64,000 nt of DNA from Bacillus haynesii (GCF_001969855.1 NZ_MRBL01000023.1:55403-119402), one strand, 5' to 3'; counted from the stretch's first letter, positions 8,883 through 18,662 are shown. The notes: a model not told the origin generated them from the sequence alone. Made by a program: numbers and translations.

Positions 8883-9978
8883 GACTATCCCTCCTCTGGT
8901 TCGGATACTGTTTTGCCTCTTCTTCGCCGTTCAATACGCGAAATGCACCTTCAGCCAATGCTTGAAGCTCATTTTCTCCCGGAAAGACGACGACATCCGA
9001 AATCCAGTCTATGTATTGTCTGATCGAGGAAATAAACGATTTTCCGTATGCCAGTCCGCCTGTCAAAATAATGGCATCGACTTCGCCTTTTAAGACGGCG
9101 CTGGCCGCCCCGATTTCTTTGGCGATTTGATAAGCCATCGCTTCATAGATGAGCGCAGCCTTTTGATCGCCTTCCTTGATCATTTTCTCAACTTTTACCG
9201 CATCCGTCGTGCCGAGATAGCCGGCAAGCCCTCCGCCGCCGACAAGCATTTTCATCAGCTCGTCTTTCGTATATTCGCCGGAAAAGCACATATCGATCAG
9301 ATCGCCCGCAGGAATGGTTCCGGCCCGCTCGGGACTGAGCGGACCTTCCCCGTGAAGGCCGTTGTTGACATCGATCACCCGTCCGTGGCAATGGACGCCG
9401 ATCGTAATGCCGCCTCCCATGTGGGTGATGATCATTTTCATATCTTCATACCGCTTCCCGAACTGCCAGGCCGCTTTCCTTGCGACAGCTTTTTGGTTGA
9501 GTGCGTGAAAAATACTGCGCCTTTCAATAGCCGGCGTGCCGGAAATTTTTGCGATAGGGGCCATTTCGTCCACAACAACAGGGTCAACGATAAAAGCGGG
9601 AATATTTAATCCATCGGCAATCTCCCTGGCGATGATGCCCCCGAGGTTTGATGCATGCTGCCCCGCATAGCCGTTTTTCAAATCGACGATCATCGCATCA
9701 TTGACTTCATAAGTCCCGCCTTCAATCGGTCGAAGCAGCCCTCCCCGGGCGCAAACGGCATCAAATTTAGAAATATTGATTCCCTGTTCATGCAGGGTTT
9801 CGAGTATCGCCTGTTTTCTGAACGAATATTGATCAATAATGGTCTCGTATTGCTGTAACTCAGCCTCGTCATGACGGATTGATTTTTCGAAAATCGAACG
9901 GTCATCATGAAAAACGCCGATCTTTGTAGATGTTGATCCCGGATTGATGACGAGAATACGTTTTTCCTGTACCTGCAT
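8872..9978 (-). CDS. buk: Buk, butyrate (branched-chain acid) kinase
   Basis: An acetokinase-family enzyme converting acyl phosphate to acid plus ATP; with Ptb it drains branched acyl-CoA to free acids with ATP gain. The ASKHA phosphate motif [14 protein letters not shown] is near residue 10, and the adenosine motif ILTGGLAYG near 305. The length, 368 aa, is normal. It lies between bcd and lpdV. Confidence 0.93.
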   Translation of the reverse strand: MQVQEKRILVINPGSTSTKIGVFHDDRSIFEKSIRHDEAELQQYETIIDQYSFRKQAILETLHEQGINISKFDAVCARGGLLRPIEGGTYEVNDAMIVDLKNGYAGQHASNLGGIIAREIADGLNIPAFIVDPVVVDEMAPIAKISGTPAIERRSIFHALNQKAVARKAAWQFGKRYEDMKMIITHMGGGITIGVHCHGRVIDVNNGLHGEGPLSPERAGTIPAGDLIDMCFSGEYTKDELMKMLVGGGGLAGYLGTTDAVKVEKMIKEGDQKAALIYEAMAYQIAKEIGAASAVLKGEVDAIILTGGLAYGKSFISSIRQYIDWISDVVVFPGENELQALAEGAFRVLNGEEEAKQYPNQRRDSHGN

Positions 9979-10016
9979 TGATTTAAAACCTCCAATAGTG
10001 AATAGGGGTTATGATA

Positions 10017-11111
10017 TTAACGTCTGCTTAAAATGTGATGGCCGTTTTGCAAAAATTGACTTCTCGATTGGCGCATGCGCTCAATTCGTTCTTCCGCCAG
10101 GCGGTCTGCAGCCAAGTATGTCGGAATGCGGTCGCGTTTCGAAATTTCAAGAACGCGTTCAATGTTTCCGTAGATGCCTTCGACTTTTTTCAGCGCGCGC
10201 TCCGAATTATAGCCGTAAAGCTCGTCAGCGACATTGATGACGCCGCCGGCATTGATGACGTAGTCCGGGGCATAAACGATGCCCATGTCGTGGATTTGAT
10301 CCCCGTGGCGGGTTTCTTTCAGCTGGTTGTTGGCTGCCCCGGCAATCACTTTTGCTTTCAGGTGTGGAATCGTATCATCGTTGATTGTCGCTCCGAGGGC
10401 ACACGGCGCATATATATCGCATTCCTGTGAATAAATATCATCCGGATCGACGGCCCGGGCGCCGAATTCGGCGACTGCACGTTCGACCGCTTCTTTATTG
10501 ATGTCGGTCACAATCAGTTTCGCGCCTTCTTCGTGGAGATGGCGGCACAGGTTGTAGGCCACGTTTCCGACGCCTTGGACGGCAACGGTTTTGCCTTCAA
10601 GCGAATCTGTCCCGAAGGCCGCTTTTGCCGCCGCCTTCATCCCTTTATATACCCCGTAAGCTGTTACAGGAGAAGGATTTCCTGATGAACCGAAAGCAGG
10701 TGAAATGCCTGTAACGAAATCAGTTTCGTCATGAATGATGTCCATATCTTCAACGGTTGTGCCGACGTCTTCCGCGGTGATGTATCTGCCGTTCAACCCT
10801 TGAATGTAACGGCCGAAAGCGCGGAACATTTCTTCATTTTTATCTTTGCGCGGATCGCCGATAATAACCGTTTTGCCTCCTCCGAGATTCAGTCCGGCCG
10901 CCGCATTTTTATAGGTCATTCCCCGCGCAAGGCGCAGCGCATCTTCAATTGCGGCTTCTTCACTTTCGTATGTCCACATTCTCGTGCCGCCGAGAGCTGG
11001 CCCGAGCGTCGTATCATGAATCGCGATGATCGCTTTTAAACCGGACTGTTTATCTTGGCAAAATACCAATTGCTCGTAGTCATACTGTTCCATATATCGA
11101 AATAGTTCCAT
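10017..11111 (-). CDS. bcd: Bcd, leucine dehydrogenase
   Basis: NAD-dependent oxidative deamination of Leu, Val and Ile to the keto acids used by the Bkd complex. The catalytic lysine in NLGGGKTVI is Lys80, and the Rossmann motif [14 protein letters not shown] lies near residue 182. Length 364 aa fits. It follows ptb by only 3 bases and shares the sigma-54 promoter. Confidence 0.95.
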   Translation of the reverse strand: MELFRYMEQYDYEQLVFCQDKQSGLKAIIAIHDTTLGPALGGTRMWTYESEEAAIEDALRLARGMTYKNAAAGLNLGGGKTVIIGDPRKDKNEEMFRAFGRYIQGLNGRYITAEDVGTTVEDMDIIHDETDFVTGISPAFGSSGNPSPVTAYGVYKGMKAAAKAAFGTDSLEGKTVAVQGVGNVAYNLCRHLHEEGAKLIVTDINKEAVERAVAEFGARAVDPDDIYSQECDIYAPCALGATINDDTIPHLKAKVIAGAANNQLKETRHGDQIHDMGIVYAPDYVINAGGVINVADELYGYNSERALKKVEGIYGNIERVLEISKRDRIPTYLAADRLAEERIERMRQSRSQFLQNGHHILSRR

Positions 11112-11114
11112 TTT

Positions 11115-12026
11115 TTATTCCTCCTCATGTCGTGCTTCAGACGTACACAGCGCCAAAGCAATCGAATACAACTTGTTTTCTGCGGAATCGGCCCTGCTTG
11201 TCAAGGCGATGGGCGCTTTTGCCCCTGCTAAAATGGCTCCCACTTTCGCACCCGCAAAATGAATCAATGATTTGTAAAGGACATTGCCTGTTTCAATTGA
11301 AGGAACAAGCAGGATATCGGCCTCGCCTGCTACGATCCCGGAAATGTTTTTATGCCGGGCGGCAAGCGGTGATATCGCGTTATCCAACGCAAGAGGCCCG
11401 TCAACGATGCAGTTTTTGATTTGGCCCCGATGATTCATCTGCGTCAAGGCAGCTGCATTCAATGTCGTTTCCATCGCGGGATTCACCGTTTCCACCGCGG
11501 CGAGACAAGCGACTTTCGGCATTTGCACACCGACCGCTCTCGCCACGCCGACTGCGTTTTCTAAAATCTGCTTCAGCCCATCAAGCTTTGGGCTGATATT
11601 CATTGCCGCATCTGTTACATAAATCAGCCTCTCAAACCCGCTGACTTCAAATGCCGCTACATGTGACAGCACATTCGAGGAACGGAGCCCGTACTCTTTA
11701 TTCAAAACGGCTTTTAATAGCACAGCTGTCGGGACATTCCCCTTCATGAGAACATCCGCATTGCCGCTTTTGACAGCTTGAACGGCAATTCTTGCCGAAT
11801 CCGCCGGCGATTCCGAGTGAATGATATCAACGTGCCGTTTTGAAATGTTCTGTTCTGACATCATATGTCTAATCTTTTCTCTGTGCCCAATCAGCAAGAA
11901 CCGGGCAAATTGCTTGTCGACCGCAAGCTTGACCGCTTGCAGCACTTCGTCATCTTCTGCATGTGCGACGGCGACCGTTTTATTGTCAAGCTCCGCCGCT
12001 TTTTGCAATAATTGTTTCAGCTTCAT
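11115..12026 (-). CDS. ptb: Ptb, phosphate butyryltransferase
   Basis: It exchanges CoA for phosphate on butyryl- and branched acyl-CoAs, supplying Buk. The start at 12026 (MKLKQLLQK) is chosen because AAAGGTGG lies just upstream and the resulting 303 aa agree with the family; a frame 15 codons longer overlaps the promoter and is unlikely. Conserved PTA/PTB-family segments DVLMKGNVPTAVLLKAV and IVDGPLALDNA are present. It is the first gene of the operon. Confidence 0.93.
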   Translation of the reverse strand: MKLKQLLQKAAELDNKTVAVAHAEDDEVLQAVKLAVDKQFARFLLIGHREKIRHMMSEQNISKRHVDIIHSESPADSARIAVQAVKSGNADVLMKGNVPTAVLLKAVLNKEYGLRSSNVLSHVAAFEVSGFERLIYVTDAAMNISPKLDGLKQILENAVGVARAVGVQMPKVACLAAVETVNPAMETTLNAAALTQMNHRGQIKNCIVDGPLALDNAISPLAARHKNISGIVAGEADILLVPSIETGNVLYKSLIHFAGAKVGAILAGAKAPIALTSRADSAENKLYSIALALCTSEARHEEE

Positions 12027-12066
12027 AGTACCCACCTTTCTAAGCAAACATCCGCCCACTATATCA

Positions 12067-12082
12067 TGCAAGTTTCGTGCCA
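12067..12082 (-). promoter_or_regulatory. Sigma-54 (SigL) promoter of the ptb-bkd operon
   Basis: The minus strand reads TGGCACGAAACTTGCA, an exact match to TGGCAC-N5-TTGCA, the -24/-12 elements of a SigL promoter. It lies about 40 bases before the ptb ATG. Such promoters need an AAA+ activator, here BkdR, encoded immediately upstream. Confidence 0.93.
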
Positions 12083-12122
12083 GTATGAAAAAAGCGGTTC
12101 GGTACTGTGAACCTGTTTACAG

Positions 12123-12174
12123 TTTGCATGATTTTGCACTCATTTTGCAATTTATTGCATGCTATCTTTTGCAA
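12123..12174 (-). promoter_or_regulatory. Phased TGCA repeats, probable BkdR upstream activating sites
   Basis: Five TGCA cores occur at 12125, 12135, 12146, 12156 and 12170, spaced 10, 11, 10 and 14 bases, four of them preceded by TTT or AT. They lie about 45-90 bases upstream of the sigma-54 promoter, where an enhancer would be expected. The last two fall within the final codons of bkdR. Binding by BkdR is inferred. Confidence 0.5.
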
Positions 12175-14221
12175 GATTGTATTTATCCATTTTGTAATAG
12201 AGATTGCGAATACTGATTCCAAGCGCTTTTGCCGTTTTCGTTCTGTTGTATTGATGCTTATCAAGCGTTTCTTTAATGACATGGGCTTCAAACCGCTCAA
12301 CCGCATCAGACAGCTTTTCGTCTTCAACTTCAGGGAAAGCCGCTCCGGCTTCCACCTTTTTTTTCGGAAGGTCTGCTTCAGGCAGATGCTCGAGATCAAT
12401 CCATTCCATTTGCGGTTTTAAAAAGATCATCGCCCGCTCGAGGACATTTTCAAGCTCTCTGACATTCCCCGGCCACTTCCGCGCTTTTAACGATTTGAGC
12501 GCGTTGTTTGTAAGCCCCTTTACATTGCGTCCGTATTCTTGGTTGATCTTCCCAATCAAATGCCTGCTCAAGGCTTCGATATCCTCTTTCCGCTGCCTGA
12601 GCGGCGGAATCGATATCGGATAGCGATTGATCCGGTAATACAAATCTTCGCGAAACCGGCCTTCAGCAAGCGCCTTTTCAATATTGACGTTTGTCGCTGC
12701 GATGACCCGGACGTTCACAGGGATCGGTTTAGTTCCGCCAACTCTGACGATTTCTTTTTCCTGAAGAACGCGGAGGAGCTTCGCTTGTGTGTTTTGCGAG
12801 AGCTCGCCGATTTCATCCAAGAAAATGCTTCCGTTGTTCGCCTCTTCAAAGAATCCTTTTTTCCCGCCGCGACGCGCACCTGAAAAAGCGCCTTCTTCAT
12901 AGCCGAACAGCTCTGATTCAAGCAGTGATTCCGAAATGGCCGCACAATTGACGCGGACAAACTTATTATACTTTCGGTCACTTTCGTTATGTATGGCATG
13001 GGCAAAAAGCTCTTTCCCCGTTCCTGATTCGCCTCTCAGCAAAATCGTCGCAGGCGTCTTCGCCCCCAATTTCGCCTGTTCCAGCGCGACGAGCATCTGC
13101 TCGCTTGACCCGATGATGTCGGCAAATGTATATTTCGCCTCGAGTGTACGGATAATCTGGCGTGCTCTGTTCAGCTCGTTTGTGAGCGATTGAATTTCTG
13201 ATACATCGTGAATGACGCCGACGCTCCCTTTTAAAATGCCGTCGACGATAATCGGCGCGACATTAACGATCACTTCTTTTTTATTGGGGCCGACTTTCAT
13301 TCTGACACCTCTGACCGGGCGCCTCGTTTCAAGCACTTTCAAATGCATGCTTTCACCTTCGGAGATGTCGGTATTAGCCGGCTTCCCGATCACCTGATCT
13401 TTTGTCAGCCCCGTCATCTTCCTATACGCCCTGTTGATCATCATCCCGTTTCCGTTTTCATCAACGACAGATATCGCTTCATCGGAAGATTGAATGATCG
13501 CTTCAAGCATCGTTCTGACTTCCTTCAGGTTGGTCACCTCTTCAGCCAGCTCGACCGCATCGGTAATGTCCTTAAATATGCTGAGCGCCCCGAGCAGCGT
13601 TCCTCCGTCATCAATAATCGGAATTCGGGTCGTGACAATCTGCCTGTTCGGATGGAGAAATTGTTTTTGATGATACTCAGGCTCTCTCGTATTGAGAATG
13701 CGCGGCAGCTTCGTCGTCGGGATCACGTTTTGAATATGCTGGCCGATCGCTTCGCTGCGCTTTGTTCCGGTCATAACTTCCGCCATTTTGTTAAACAAAA
13801 TGATCTCTTCGTTAATGTCGATAAAGATCATGCCGTCATTCATCGAGTTGAAAATACGGTCGTGTTTATACGTCTGCTCTTTTAACATTTGGATGAGCTG
13901 CTGCTTTTCATTCATCAGCTGAGAGATGATATAAGCGAGCGATCCCGGCACCACGATCGTTCTGTCGTGCTTTTTTCGCATCAGCTGCTTTAACACGCCG
14001 GCGTCTCCGGTCGTTTCAATGATGATATCAATCTGTTCTGTGATGTATGGTGTCCAGTCGAGTGCCGTTTCGATATCGTTTTTTTGCGCGATGAAAAGCC
14101 CGGGCGCTTCCGGATTTTTATCGATGACCGCCTCGATATGCATCGTCTTTGTTTTCAGCAACAAATCCAAGAGAGCAGTCCCCCCTTTGCCAGCACCAAC
14201 GATCAGTACTTTTTGCATCAT
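12152..14221 (-). CDS. bkdR: BkdR, sigma-54-dependent transcriptional activator
   Basis: The activator of the bkd operon. An N-terminal glycine-rich nucleotide-binding-like motif ([15 protein letters not shown]) is followed by two PAS-like regions (about residues 105-220 and 225-335). The central AAA+ domain has Walker A GESGTGKE and the sigma-54 contact loop GAFSGA, a conservative variant of GAFTGA. A Fis-type helix-turn-helix ([18 protein letters not shown]) ends the protein. Length 689 aa is close to B. subtilis BkdR. TGCA repeats lie both before the gene and across its end. Confidence 0.93.
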   Translation of the reverse strand: MMQKVLIVGAGKGGTALLDLLLKTKTMHIEAVIDKNPEAPGLFIAQKNDIETALDWTPYITEQIDIIIETTGDAGVLKQLMRKKHDRTIVVPGSLAYIISQLMNEKQQLIQMLKEQTYKHDRIFNSMNDGMIFIDINEEIILFNKMAEVMTGTKRSEAIGQHIQNVIPTTKLPRILNTREPEYHQKQFLHPNRQIVTTRIPIIDDGGTLLGALSIFKDITDAVELAEEVTNLKEVRTMLEAIIQSSDEAISVVDENGNGMMINRAYRKMTGLTKDQVIGKPANTDISEGESMHLKVLETRRPVRGVRMKVGPNKKEVIVNVAPIIVDGILKGSVGVIHDVSEIQSLTNELNRARQIIRTLEAKYTFADIIGSSEQMLVALEQAKLGAKTPATILLRGESGTGKELFAHAIHNESDRKYNKFVRVNCAAISESLLESELFGYEEGAFSGARRGGKKGFFEEANNGSIFLDEIGELSQNTQAKLLRVLQEKEIVRVGGTKPIPVNVRVIAATNVNIEKALAEGRFREDLYYRINRYPISIPPLRQRKEDIEALSRHLIGKINQEYGRNVKGLTNNALKSLKARKWPGNVRELENVLERAMIFLKPQMEWIDLEHLPEADLPKKKVEAGAAFPEVEDEKLSDAVERFEAHVIKETLDKHQYNRTKTAKALGISIRNLYYKMDKYNLAKDSMQ

Positions 14222-14247
14222 CCCTTTACCCCTTTGTATGAAAAATT

Positions 14248-14281
14248 TTGCACACTATCACGTTCACTTGCAACAATTTGC
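14248..14281 (-). promoter_or_regulatory. Second group of TGCA repeats upstream of bkdR
   Basis: TGCA cores at 14248, 14268 and 14278 are spaced 20 and 10 bases and lie directly before the bkdR ribosome binding site. A weak -35 TTGCAA and -10 CAAAAT with a 17-base gap overlap them on the minus strand. The similarity to the group before ptb suggests autoregulation by BkdR. Confidence 0.35.
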
Positions 14282-14311
14282 ACAACATCTATGTTATCAT
14301 GTTTTCCTTTC

Positions 14312-14340
14312 TTGACAAACTTTTTTTTCAAATAGACAAT
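14312..14340 (+). promoter_or_regulatory. Sigma-A promoter of yqzF
   Basis: A perfect -35 TTGACA (14312-14317) is followed after 17 bases by GACAAT (14335-14340), with the yqzF ATG about 30 bases further on. Confidence 0.6.
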
Positions 14341-14371
14341 AAAGGTAAATCATTGTTAAGGGGATTCGTGT

Positions 14372-14626
14372 ATGGGGAGAATGATCGCACTGCTCGTTTT
14401 GCTGATCCCGGGAGGCCTGGCTGCTCTCGGAATTAAATTGATGCGCGACACTGTTTTCGGCGTTTTGATCAGCCCGTTTCAGATCCTTTGGCTTCAGGGG
14501 CTGGCGGGGTTCATATGCTTCGGAAGCGGCCTTTATTTATTAGGCGGATTTATTCTATACAGAGACAGAAAACGCAACCAAGTAAGCCCCCGTTTCAGAA
14601 AAAAGCAGAGCGGCCGCGAGGTGTGA
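14372..14626 (+). CDS. yqzF: YqzF, small DUF2627 membrane protein
   Basis: An 84-aa protein with two hydrophobic segments (about residues 4-24 and 38-62) and a basic C-terminal tail rich in Arg and Lys, placed on the cytoplasmic side by the positive-inside rule. The ribosome binding site TAAGGGG is well spaced. It is divergent from bkdR, as in B. subtilis. No function is known for the family. Confidence 0.82.
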   Translation: MGRMIALLVLLIPGGLAALGIKLMRDTVFGVLISPFQILWLQGLAGFICFGSGLYLLGGFILYRDRKRNQVSPRFRKKQSGREV

Positions 14627-14645
14627 TCTCTGTGAACGGAAAGCG

Positions 14646-14676
14646 AAAAGCCGCAGACAATATCTGCGGCTTTTTG
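14646..14676. terminator. Bidirectional terminator between yqzF and yqiK
   Basis: AAAAGCCGCAGA (14646-14657) and TCTGCGGCTTTT (14663-14674) form a perfect 12-bp stem with A and T runs on both sides. Confidence 0.88.
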
Positions 14677-14680
14677 TTTG

Positions 14681-15406
14681 TCACATCTCGGCCTTTAATT
14701 TTAACGCTTTTTCGGGAAAATCGGTGAAAAAACCGTCAATTCCCGCAGCAATCAGCTTTTTCATCTCCTCTTCTCGGTTGATGGTGAACGGCCTGACTGC
14801 TTTTTGTTTCAAATGGGCGTTTTTGATCGTGTCATCCGACATTGAACGGCGATACGGATGAAACCCTGAAGCCGGAATCATGTCAATGTACTCCTCCGGC
14901 TTGTAGATGACATCCATGTAAAGCGCGGCCAATTCGATACTTGGATTCAGCCTGCTGCATAACGCAAGGCTTTCATGATTGAATGATGAAAGAATGATCC
15001 GGTCTTGAAGGCCGTACGCTTCAATCATCGACATCACCTTTTCTTCCATTCCTTCATAGCGGATAATGCTGTTTTTCAATTCCACATTGAGAAGAAAGTC
15101 AGCATCTGCCGCCCACTCAAACACTTCTTCAAGGGTCGGCACCGGGACAGAACCGGTCTTGTCGGCAAAGCGGTGGCTTGCATCTCCACGCTTTATCTCC
15201 TCATATGTAAGATCTTTCACATATCCTTTCAGTGAAGTCGTCCTGTCAAGCTTTTCATCATGTATCACAACAAGACGTCCGTCTTTTGCCATTTGTACAT
15301 CCAATTCGATGCCGTCTGCACCGATGGCCGCCGCGCGCTTAAACGCCGCCATTGTATTTTCGGGAAAAGTTCCGGAAGCCCCTCTGTGTGCAAATATTTT
15401 CGTCAT
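14681..15406 (-). CDS. yqiK: YqiK, glycerophosphodiester phosphodiesterase (UgpQ type)
   Basis: Hydrolyses glycerophosphodiesters to glycerol 3-phosphate and alcohol. The GDPD signature is clear: AHRGASGTFPENT at residues 6-18, with the metal ligands in GIELDVQ near 36 and the catalytic HDEK near 50. Length 241 aa is normal for the cytosolic form and there is no signal peptide. It is convergent with yqzF. Confidence 0.9.
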   Translation of the reverse strand: MTKIFAHRGASGTFPENTMAAFKRAAAIGADGIELDVQMAKDGRLVVIHDEKLDRTTSLKGYVKDLTYEEIKRGDASHRFADKTGSVPVPTLEEVFEWAADADFLLNVELKNSIIRYEGMEEKVMSMIEAYGLQDRIILSSFNHESLALCSRLNPSIELAALYMDVIYKPEEYIDMIPASGFHPYRRSMSDDTIKNAHLKQKAVRPFTINREEEMKKLIAAGIDGFFTDFPEKALKLKAEM

Positions 15407-15510
15407 TTCTGGTTCACCTCTACAAGAATTGCAAGTTTATATCTCATTATGAAGGTCTTACTGTTTTCTTTCCACACATAAGGCCTCTTTTAACATAAAC
15501 ATAACACAAG

Positions 15511-15540
15511 AACCCCGGTCATATACCGGGGCTCCTTTTG
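15511..15540. terminator. Terminator-like hairpin between yqiI and yqiK
   Basis: CCCCGGT (15514-15520) pairs with ACCGGGG (15526-15532). The T run is short on both strands, so termination may be weak. Confidence 0.6.
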
Positions 15541-16161
15541 TTATTCATAATAAGATACGACAGCGTCAGCAATCGCGCCTGCAGCTTTTTCCTGATATTC
15601 CGGACTTTCGAGTTTATCTGCATCCGTTTTGTTTGTAATAAAGCCCAGTTCGACTAAAACACTCGGCATTTGAGAATTTTTGATGACATAAAACCCTGAT
15701 TCTTTTACACCTCTGTCCCGAGTGCCCAGCGCATCCGGAAGCCGTTCTTGAATGTTAGACGCCAGCCGTTCGCTATCAGCGGCTTGATACGTAGAATCGA
15801 AATATGTTTCTGTACCTGACGCTTCAGGGACGGCCGAGTTTGCATGAATGCTGATCAACAAGTCTGAAGCATTCTTGCTCGCTTTGGCCACCCGGTCTTC
15901 CAGCGTCAAAAACGTATCATCCGTTCTTGAGGCAACCGTGTCGGCTCCCTCTCCCTTCAGCTTTTCATCAACCAGCTTTGCCACTTCAAGGTTGACATCT
16001 TTCTCAAGCAGCCCGTTTCCGACCGCACCGCTGTCTTCGCCTCCGTGACCTGCGTCAACATATACCGTCTTCCCGGAAAGCGGCTCAGCCGCAAAAGCAG
16101 CTGGAAAAACCGCCATAAACGAAAACAGCAGCAAAACAAAACTCCTCATTAACAGTTTCAC
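15541..16161 (-). CDS. yqiI: YqiI, secreted N-acetylmuramoyl-L-alanine amidase (Amidase_3)
   Basis: A zinc amidase that cuts the bond between muramic acid and the stem peptide of peptidoglycan. A signal peptide ends near AAFAAEP (residues 21-27). Zinc ligands are visible in DAGHGGEDSG near 36 and in the HANS segment near 100, and the catalytic Glu lies in VELGFITN near 172. No wall-binding repeat follows, so the enzyme is a bare catalytic domain of 206 aa, as in B. subtilis. It follows the lipoprotein gene yqiH by about 35 bases and may share its transcript. Confidence 0.88.
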   Translation of the reverse strand: MKLLMRSFVLLLFSFMAVFPAAFAAEPLSGKTVYVDAGHGGEDSGAVGNGLLEKDVNLEVAKLVDEKLKGEGADTVASRTDDTFLTLEDRVAKASKNASDLLISIHANSAVPEASGTETYFDSTYQAADSERLASNIQERLPDALGTRDRGVKESGFYVIKNSQMPSVLVELGFITNKTDADKLESPEYQEKAAGAIADAVVSYYE

Positions 16162-16196
16162 GATTTGTTCCTCCTACAATCCCTTTTTGCAAACGA

Positions 16197-16517
16197 TCAT
16201 TCTTTCTTTTTCATATCTTCAAGCTGTAATGTTCCGTCCTCTGCTTTCGTATACTCCACTTCCACCTTTGTACCATCCTTGATCCCTTTATATCTGTCCC
16301 GTTTATCGGGAGGGACCTGAAACGTCGTTTCTTTGCCGTCAATATTGACGGCGACGGTATGCTGGTCCGCCAAACCGACAAAGGTGCCTTCTTTCACGAG
16401 CGTTTCCTCGCCTGTTCCTTTTCGGCTCTCATCGCCGCTTTGCCCCTTATGTTGCGTTGTGCCGCAGCCTGCCAATAGCAGCATAGCGAACAAAACAAGG
16501 ATGACTCCTTTCTTCAT
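16197..16517 (-). CDS. yqiH: YqiH, small lipoprotein
   Basis: A 106-aa lipoprotein. The signal sequence MKKGVILVLFAMLLLAGC ends in a clear lipobox with Cys18. The mature part is charged and holds a small beta-rich region (VAVNIDGKETTFQV). The ATG at 16517 has GAGGTG upstream; a longer open frame to 16682 has no ribosome binding site and would bury the signal peptide. It is placed like B. subtilis yqiH, directly before the amidase gene. The function is unknown. Confidence 0.78.
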   Translation of the reverse strand: MKKGVILVLFAMLLLAGCGTTQHKGQSGDESRKGTGEETLVKEGTFVGLADQHTVAVNIDGKETTFQVPPDKRDRYKGIKDGTKVEVEYTKAEDGTLQLEDMKKKE

Positions 16518-17014
16518 GTCGACCACCTCACCCGCTGAATTTTTTACACCCCGTACCTTATCTTTAATACCCGGCGGCTGTAAAGCAGGCCGTTGCAGCA
16601 GGTTTTCGCCCGATTCCCCCGTCCAATTCCCCAAGGATTTCCGAATTGTTAGAAGCCATCCGCTCAAAAACGTCTGTGACAAACGATCTACCCAAGGCGA
16701 AAAGTGGTTAGAAATTGGAAGAAATCAGATCTTTTTCATCATTTTTATTTTTTTGTATAAAAAAACGCCTTTTTCATAAGAAAAAAGACGTTTTATGCGG
16801 CTTTCGCTTTATAGATTCAGTCTATGACAGCAATTCACAGGGCGTGAGACAAACTTTGAAAAATAGACGGATGCGCCGCAAGCCGGCTGCGTGCTATGTA
16901 GTTTTTATCAGAACTTGCAGGAATGCAAGAACAAATACTCTTTTATTTAATAAAAGCCCTCCTCCTTCATGAAGCGGATGGTCAGTGGCGCTGCTCCTTC
17001 CACAGTTCTTATGC
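16518..17014. other. Gene-free stretch between yqiH and the acyltransferase gene
   Basis: About 500 bases hold no convincing gene. The only strong elements are the terminator at 16755-16796 and, on the minus strand near 16965-16980, a GGAGGAGGG sequence that looks like a ribosome binding site but is not followed by a start codon in a useful frame. In B. subtilis this interval contains yqiG; no remnant of it is recognisable here. Confidence 0.6.
16755..16796 (-). terminator. Terminator after the acyltransferase gene
   Basis: AAAACGCCTTTTTC (16762-16775) pairs with GAAAAAAGACGTTTT (16780-16794) with one or two mismatches. T runs follow on the minus strand. It lies about 220 bases downstream of the acyltransferase stop. 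Confidence 0.65.
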
Positions 17015-17605
17015 TTAGATTTGCTGCTGCACAGCCCGCTTCCGGTCCCTTGTTGACGGCGCCTCTTTAATCTTTTTGGCAGGCACACCGGCTATTGTAA
17101 TGTTTTCCTCAGTGAAAGATTTGTTGACTACGGCGTTTGCGCCAATCGAAATGCCGTCGGCAATGTGAATGCCGCCAAAGAGTTTTGCTCCCGGCCCGAT
17201 CCAGACATTGTCTCCGATTGTGGGAACATCGTGGTGAGCGTGATTTTGTCCGATGTTAACTCCTTGATGAATGTCACAGTTTGCACCTATTTTTGCATTG
17301 CTGTTTACGATGAGCAAACCGTAATGGTTGATCCTCAACCCCGGACCGAAAACATTCACCGGGATGTCAAACCCGAGCTTCAATCCTCTCTTTTTATGCA
17401 GATACCGGTAAACATGCTTGAACACCTTGGAGTTGACATTTGTGTAATATTCATGTTTGCGCAAGGCTATCTGATACTTCCAAATATCATCACCAAACCA
17501 TTTAGGCCTTTTTCGACTTGAGATTCCTAACGCTTTCTTGTCTTGTTCGAGATAATAGCGAAGATCTGTTTTCGAAAAGATCATCATACCACCCGCTTTT
17601 TTCAT
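17015..17605 (-). CDS. Hexapeptide-repeat acyltransferase, serine acetyltransferase-like
   Basis: The C-terminal two thirds (about residues 80-180) show the left-handed beta-helix pattern of hexapeptide acyltransferases, with IGANCDIHQGVNIGQN, TIGDNVWIGPGAKLFGG and the conserved GVPAKKI. The HxxxxxH-like segment NHAHHD probably holds the catalytic histidine. It resembles CysE-like acetyltransferases from capsule and exopolysaccharide clusters more than housekeeping CysE, because the long N-terminal domain of CysE is missing. The start is uncertain: the open frame begins at 17605, but GGTGG near 17590 suits an ATG five to seven codons later. It stands alone where B. subtilis carries yqiG, so it may be an acquired gene. 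Confidence 0.75.
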   Translation of the reverse strand: MKKAGGMMIFSKTDLRYYLEQDKKALGISSRKRPKWFGDDIWKYQIALRKHEYYTNVNSKVFKHVYRYLHKKRGLKLGFDIPVNVFGPGLRINHYGLLIVNSNAKIGANCDIHQGVNIGQNHAHHDVPTIGDNVWIGPGAKLFGGIHIADGISIGANAVVNKSFTEENITIAGVPAKKIKEAPSTRDRKRAVQQQI

Positions 17606-17787
17606 ACTTTTAACTCGAGATTGGCTTCGAAGGCCTCTTAAATCCTCCGTTTCCCATATTTCATCGTATAATAGTTAAACTTGTATAAAAAGTGTCTAAT
17701 TTCCAATATATTGGTACTCTCAAAGCGAGGGATGATTTTACATCATATGCACTGTTTTTGCAGCTCTCATTGTAACCAGAACATTTT

Positions 17788-17823
17788 CGCAAAAAAATAA
17801 CCTCGTCTACAAAGACGAGGTTC
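17788..17823 (-). terminator. Terminator after spo0A
   Basis: AACCTCGTC (17799-17807) and GACGAGGTT (17814-17822) form a perfect stem, followed on the minus strand by TTATTTTTTT. Confidence 0.88.
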
Positions 17824-17861
17824 ACTTGCACAAATTCAGCAAATGCCGAATAATCACCTGT

Positions 17862-18662
17862 TTAAGAAGCCTTATGCTCCAGTCTCAGCTTATCTGCGAC
17901 CATCGCGATGAACTCACTATTGGTCGGCTTTGCTTTTGACATGCTGACTGTGTAGCCGAAAAGTGACGAAATCGAGTCGATGTTGCCTCTGCTCCATGCG
18001 ACTTCGATGGCGTGGCGAATCGCCCGTTCGACGCGGCTTGCAGTCGTGTTGAATTTTTTGGCGATATCAGGATAAAGCACTTTTGTAATGCTCCCGAGCA
18101 GTTCGATGTCGTTATACACCATGGAGATGGCTTCTCTTAAGTATAAATAGCCTTTTATATGAGCGGGTACGCCGATTTCGTGGATGATAGTCGTGATGCT
18201 GGCATCCAGGTTTTTCTTCGGCGATTCCGGCTGCGGCCGAAGCACACTGCTTTGAGAAGACGGGGCACGGTGTGTCAATTGAGATCCGTTTCCGCTGACC
18301 TGGCGGATATGGCCGACTAAGTTCTCCATATCAAAAGGCTTCAAAATAAAATACGACGCGCCCAAATCTACAGCTTTTTTCGTCACGTCTTCCTGGCCGA
18401 ACGCCGTCAGCATGATGACATTCGGCTGCTTTTTAAGCTGTGATTCCCTCAGCCTCTCAAGAACGGCCAATCCGTCGAGATGAGGCATGATAATATCCAG
18501 CACAAGCACGTCGGGCTCTTTGTCTTTAAACAAAGAAAGGCATTCCTGTCCGTTGTATGCGACACCAAGCACTTCCATGTCGCTTTGTCCCTCGATATAT
18601 TCGCTTAATAGGCCAACAAGCTCCCTGTTATCATCAGCAACACATACTTTAATTTTCTCCAC
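17862..18662 (-). CDS. spo0A: Spo0A, master response regulator of sporulation
   Basis: The phosphorelay output regulator that binds 0A boxes and starts sporulation and biofilm programmes. The receiver domain has the acidic pair Asp10/Asp11 and the phosphorylation site Asp56 in [10 protein letters not shown] linker rich in Ser, Gln and Pro separates it from the C-terminal Spo0A DNA-binding domain ([16 protein letters not shown], then SSLFGYTVS). Length 266 aa is normal. Downstream targets visible in this window include the 0A box before sinI. Confidence 0.97.
   Translation of the reverse strand: MEKIKVCVADDNRELVGLLSEYIEGQSDMEVLGVAYNGQECLSLFKDKEPDVLVLDIIMPHLDGLAVLERLRESQLKKQPNVIMLTAFGQEDVTKKAVDLGASYFILKPFDMENLVGHIRQVSGNGSQLTHRAPSSQSSVLRPQPESPKKNLDASITTIIHEIGVPAHIKGYLYLREAISMVYNDIELLGSITKVLYPDIAKKFNTTASRVERAIRHAIEVAWSRGNIDSISSLFGYTVSMSKAKPTNSEFIAMVADKLRLEHKAS

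Noticed and set aside
16894..17088. Open frame of 64 codons on the minus strand after a GGAGGAGGG sequence
   Set aside because: It overlaps the end of the acyltransferase gene, has no start codon spaced to the ribosome-binding-like sequence, and its composition does not look coding.
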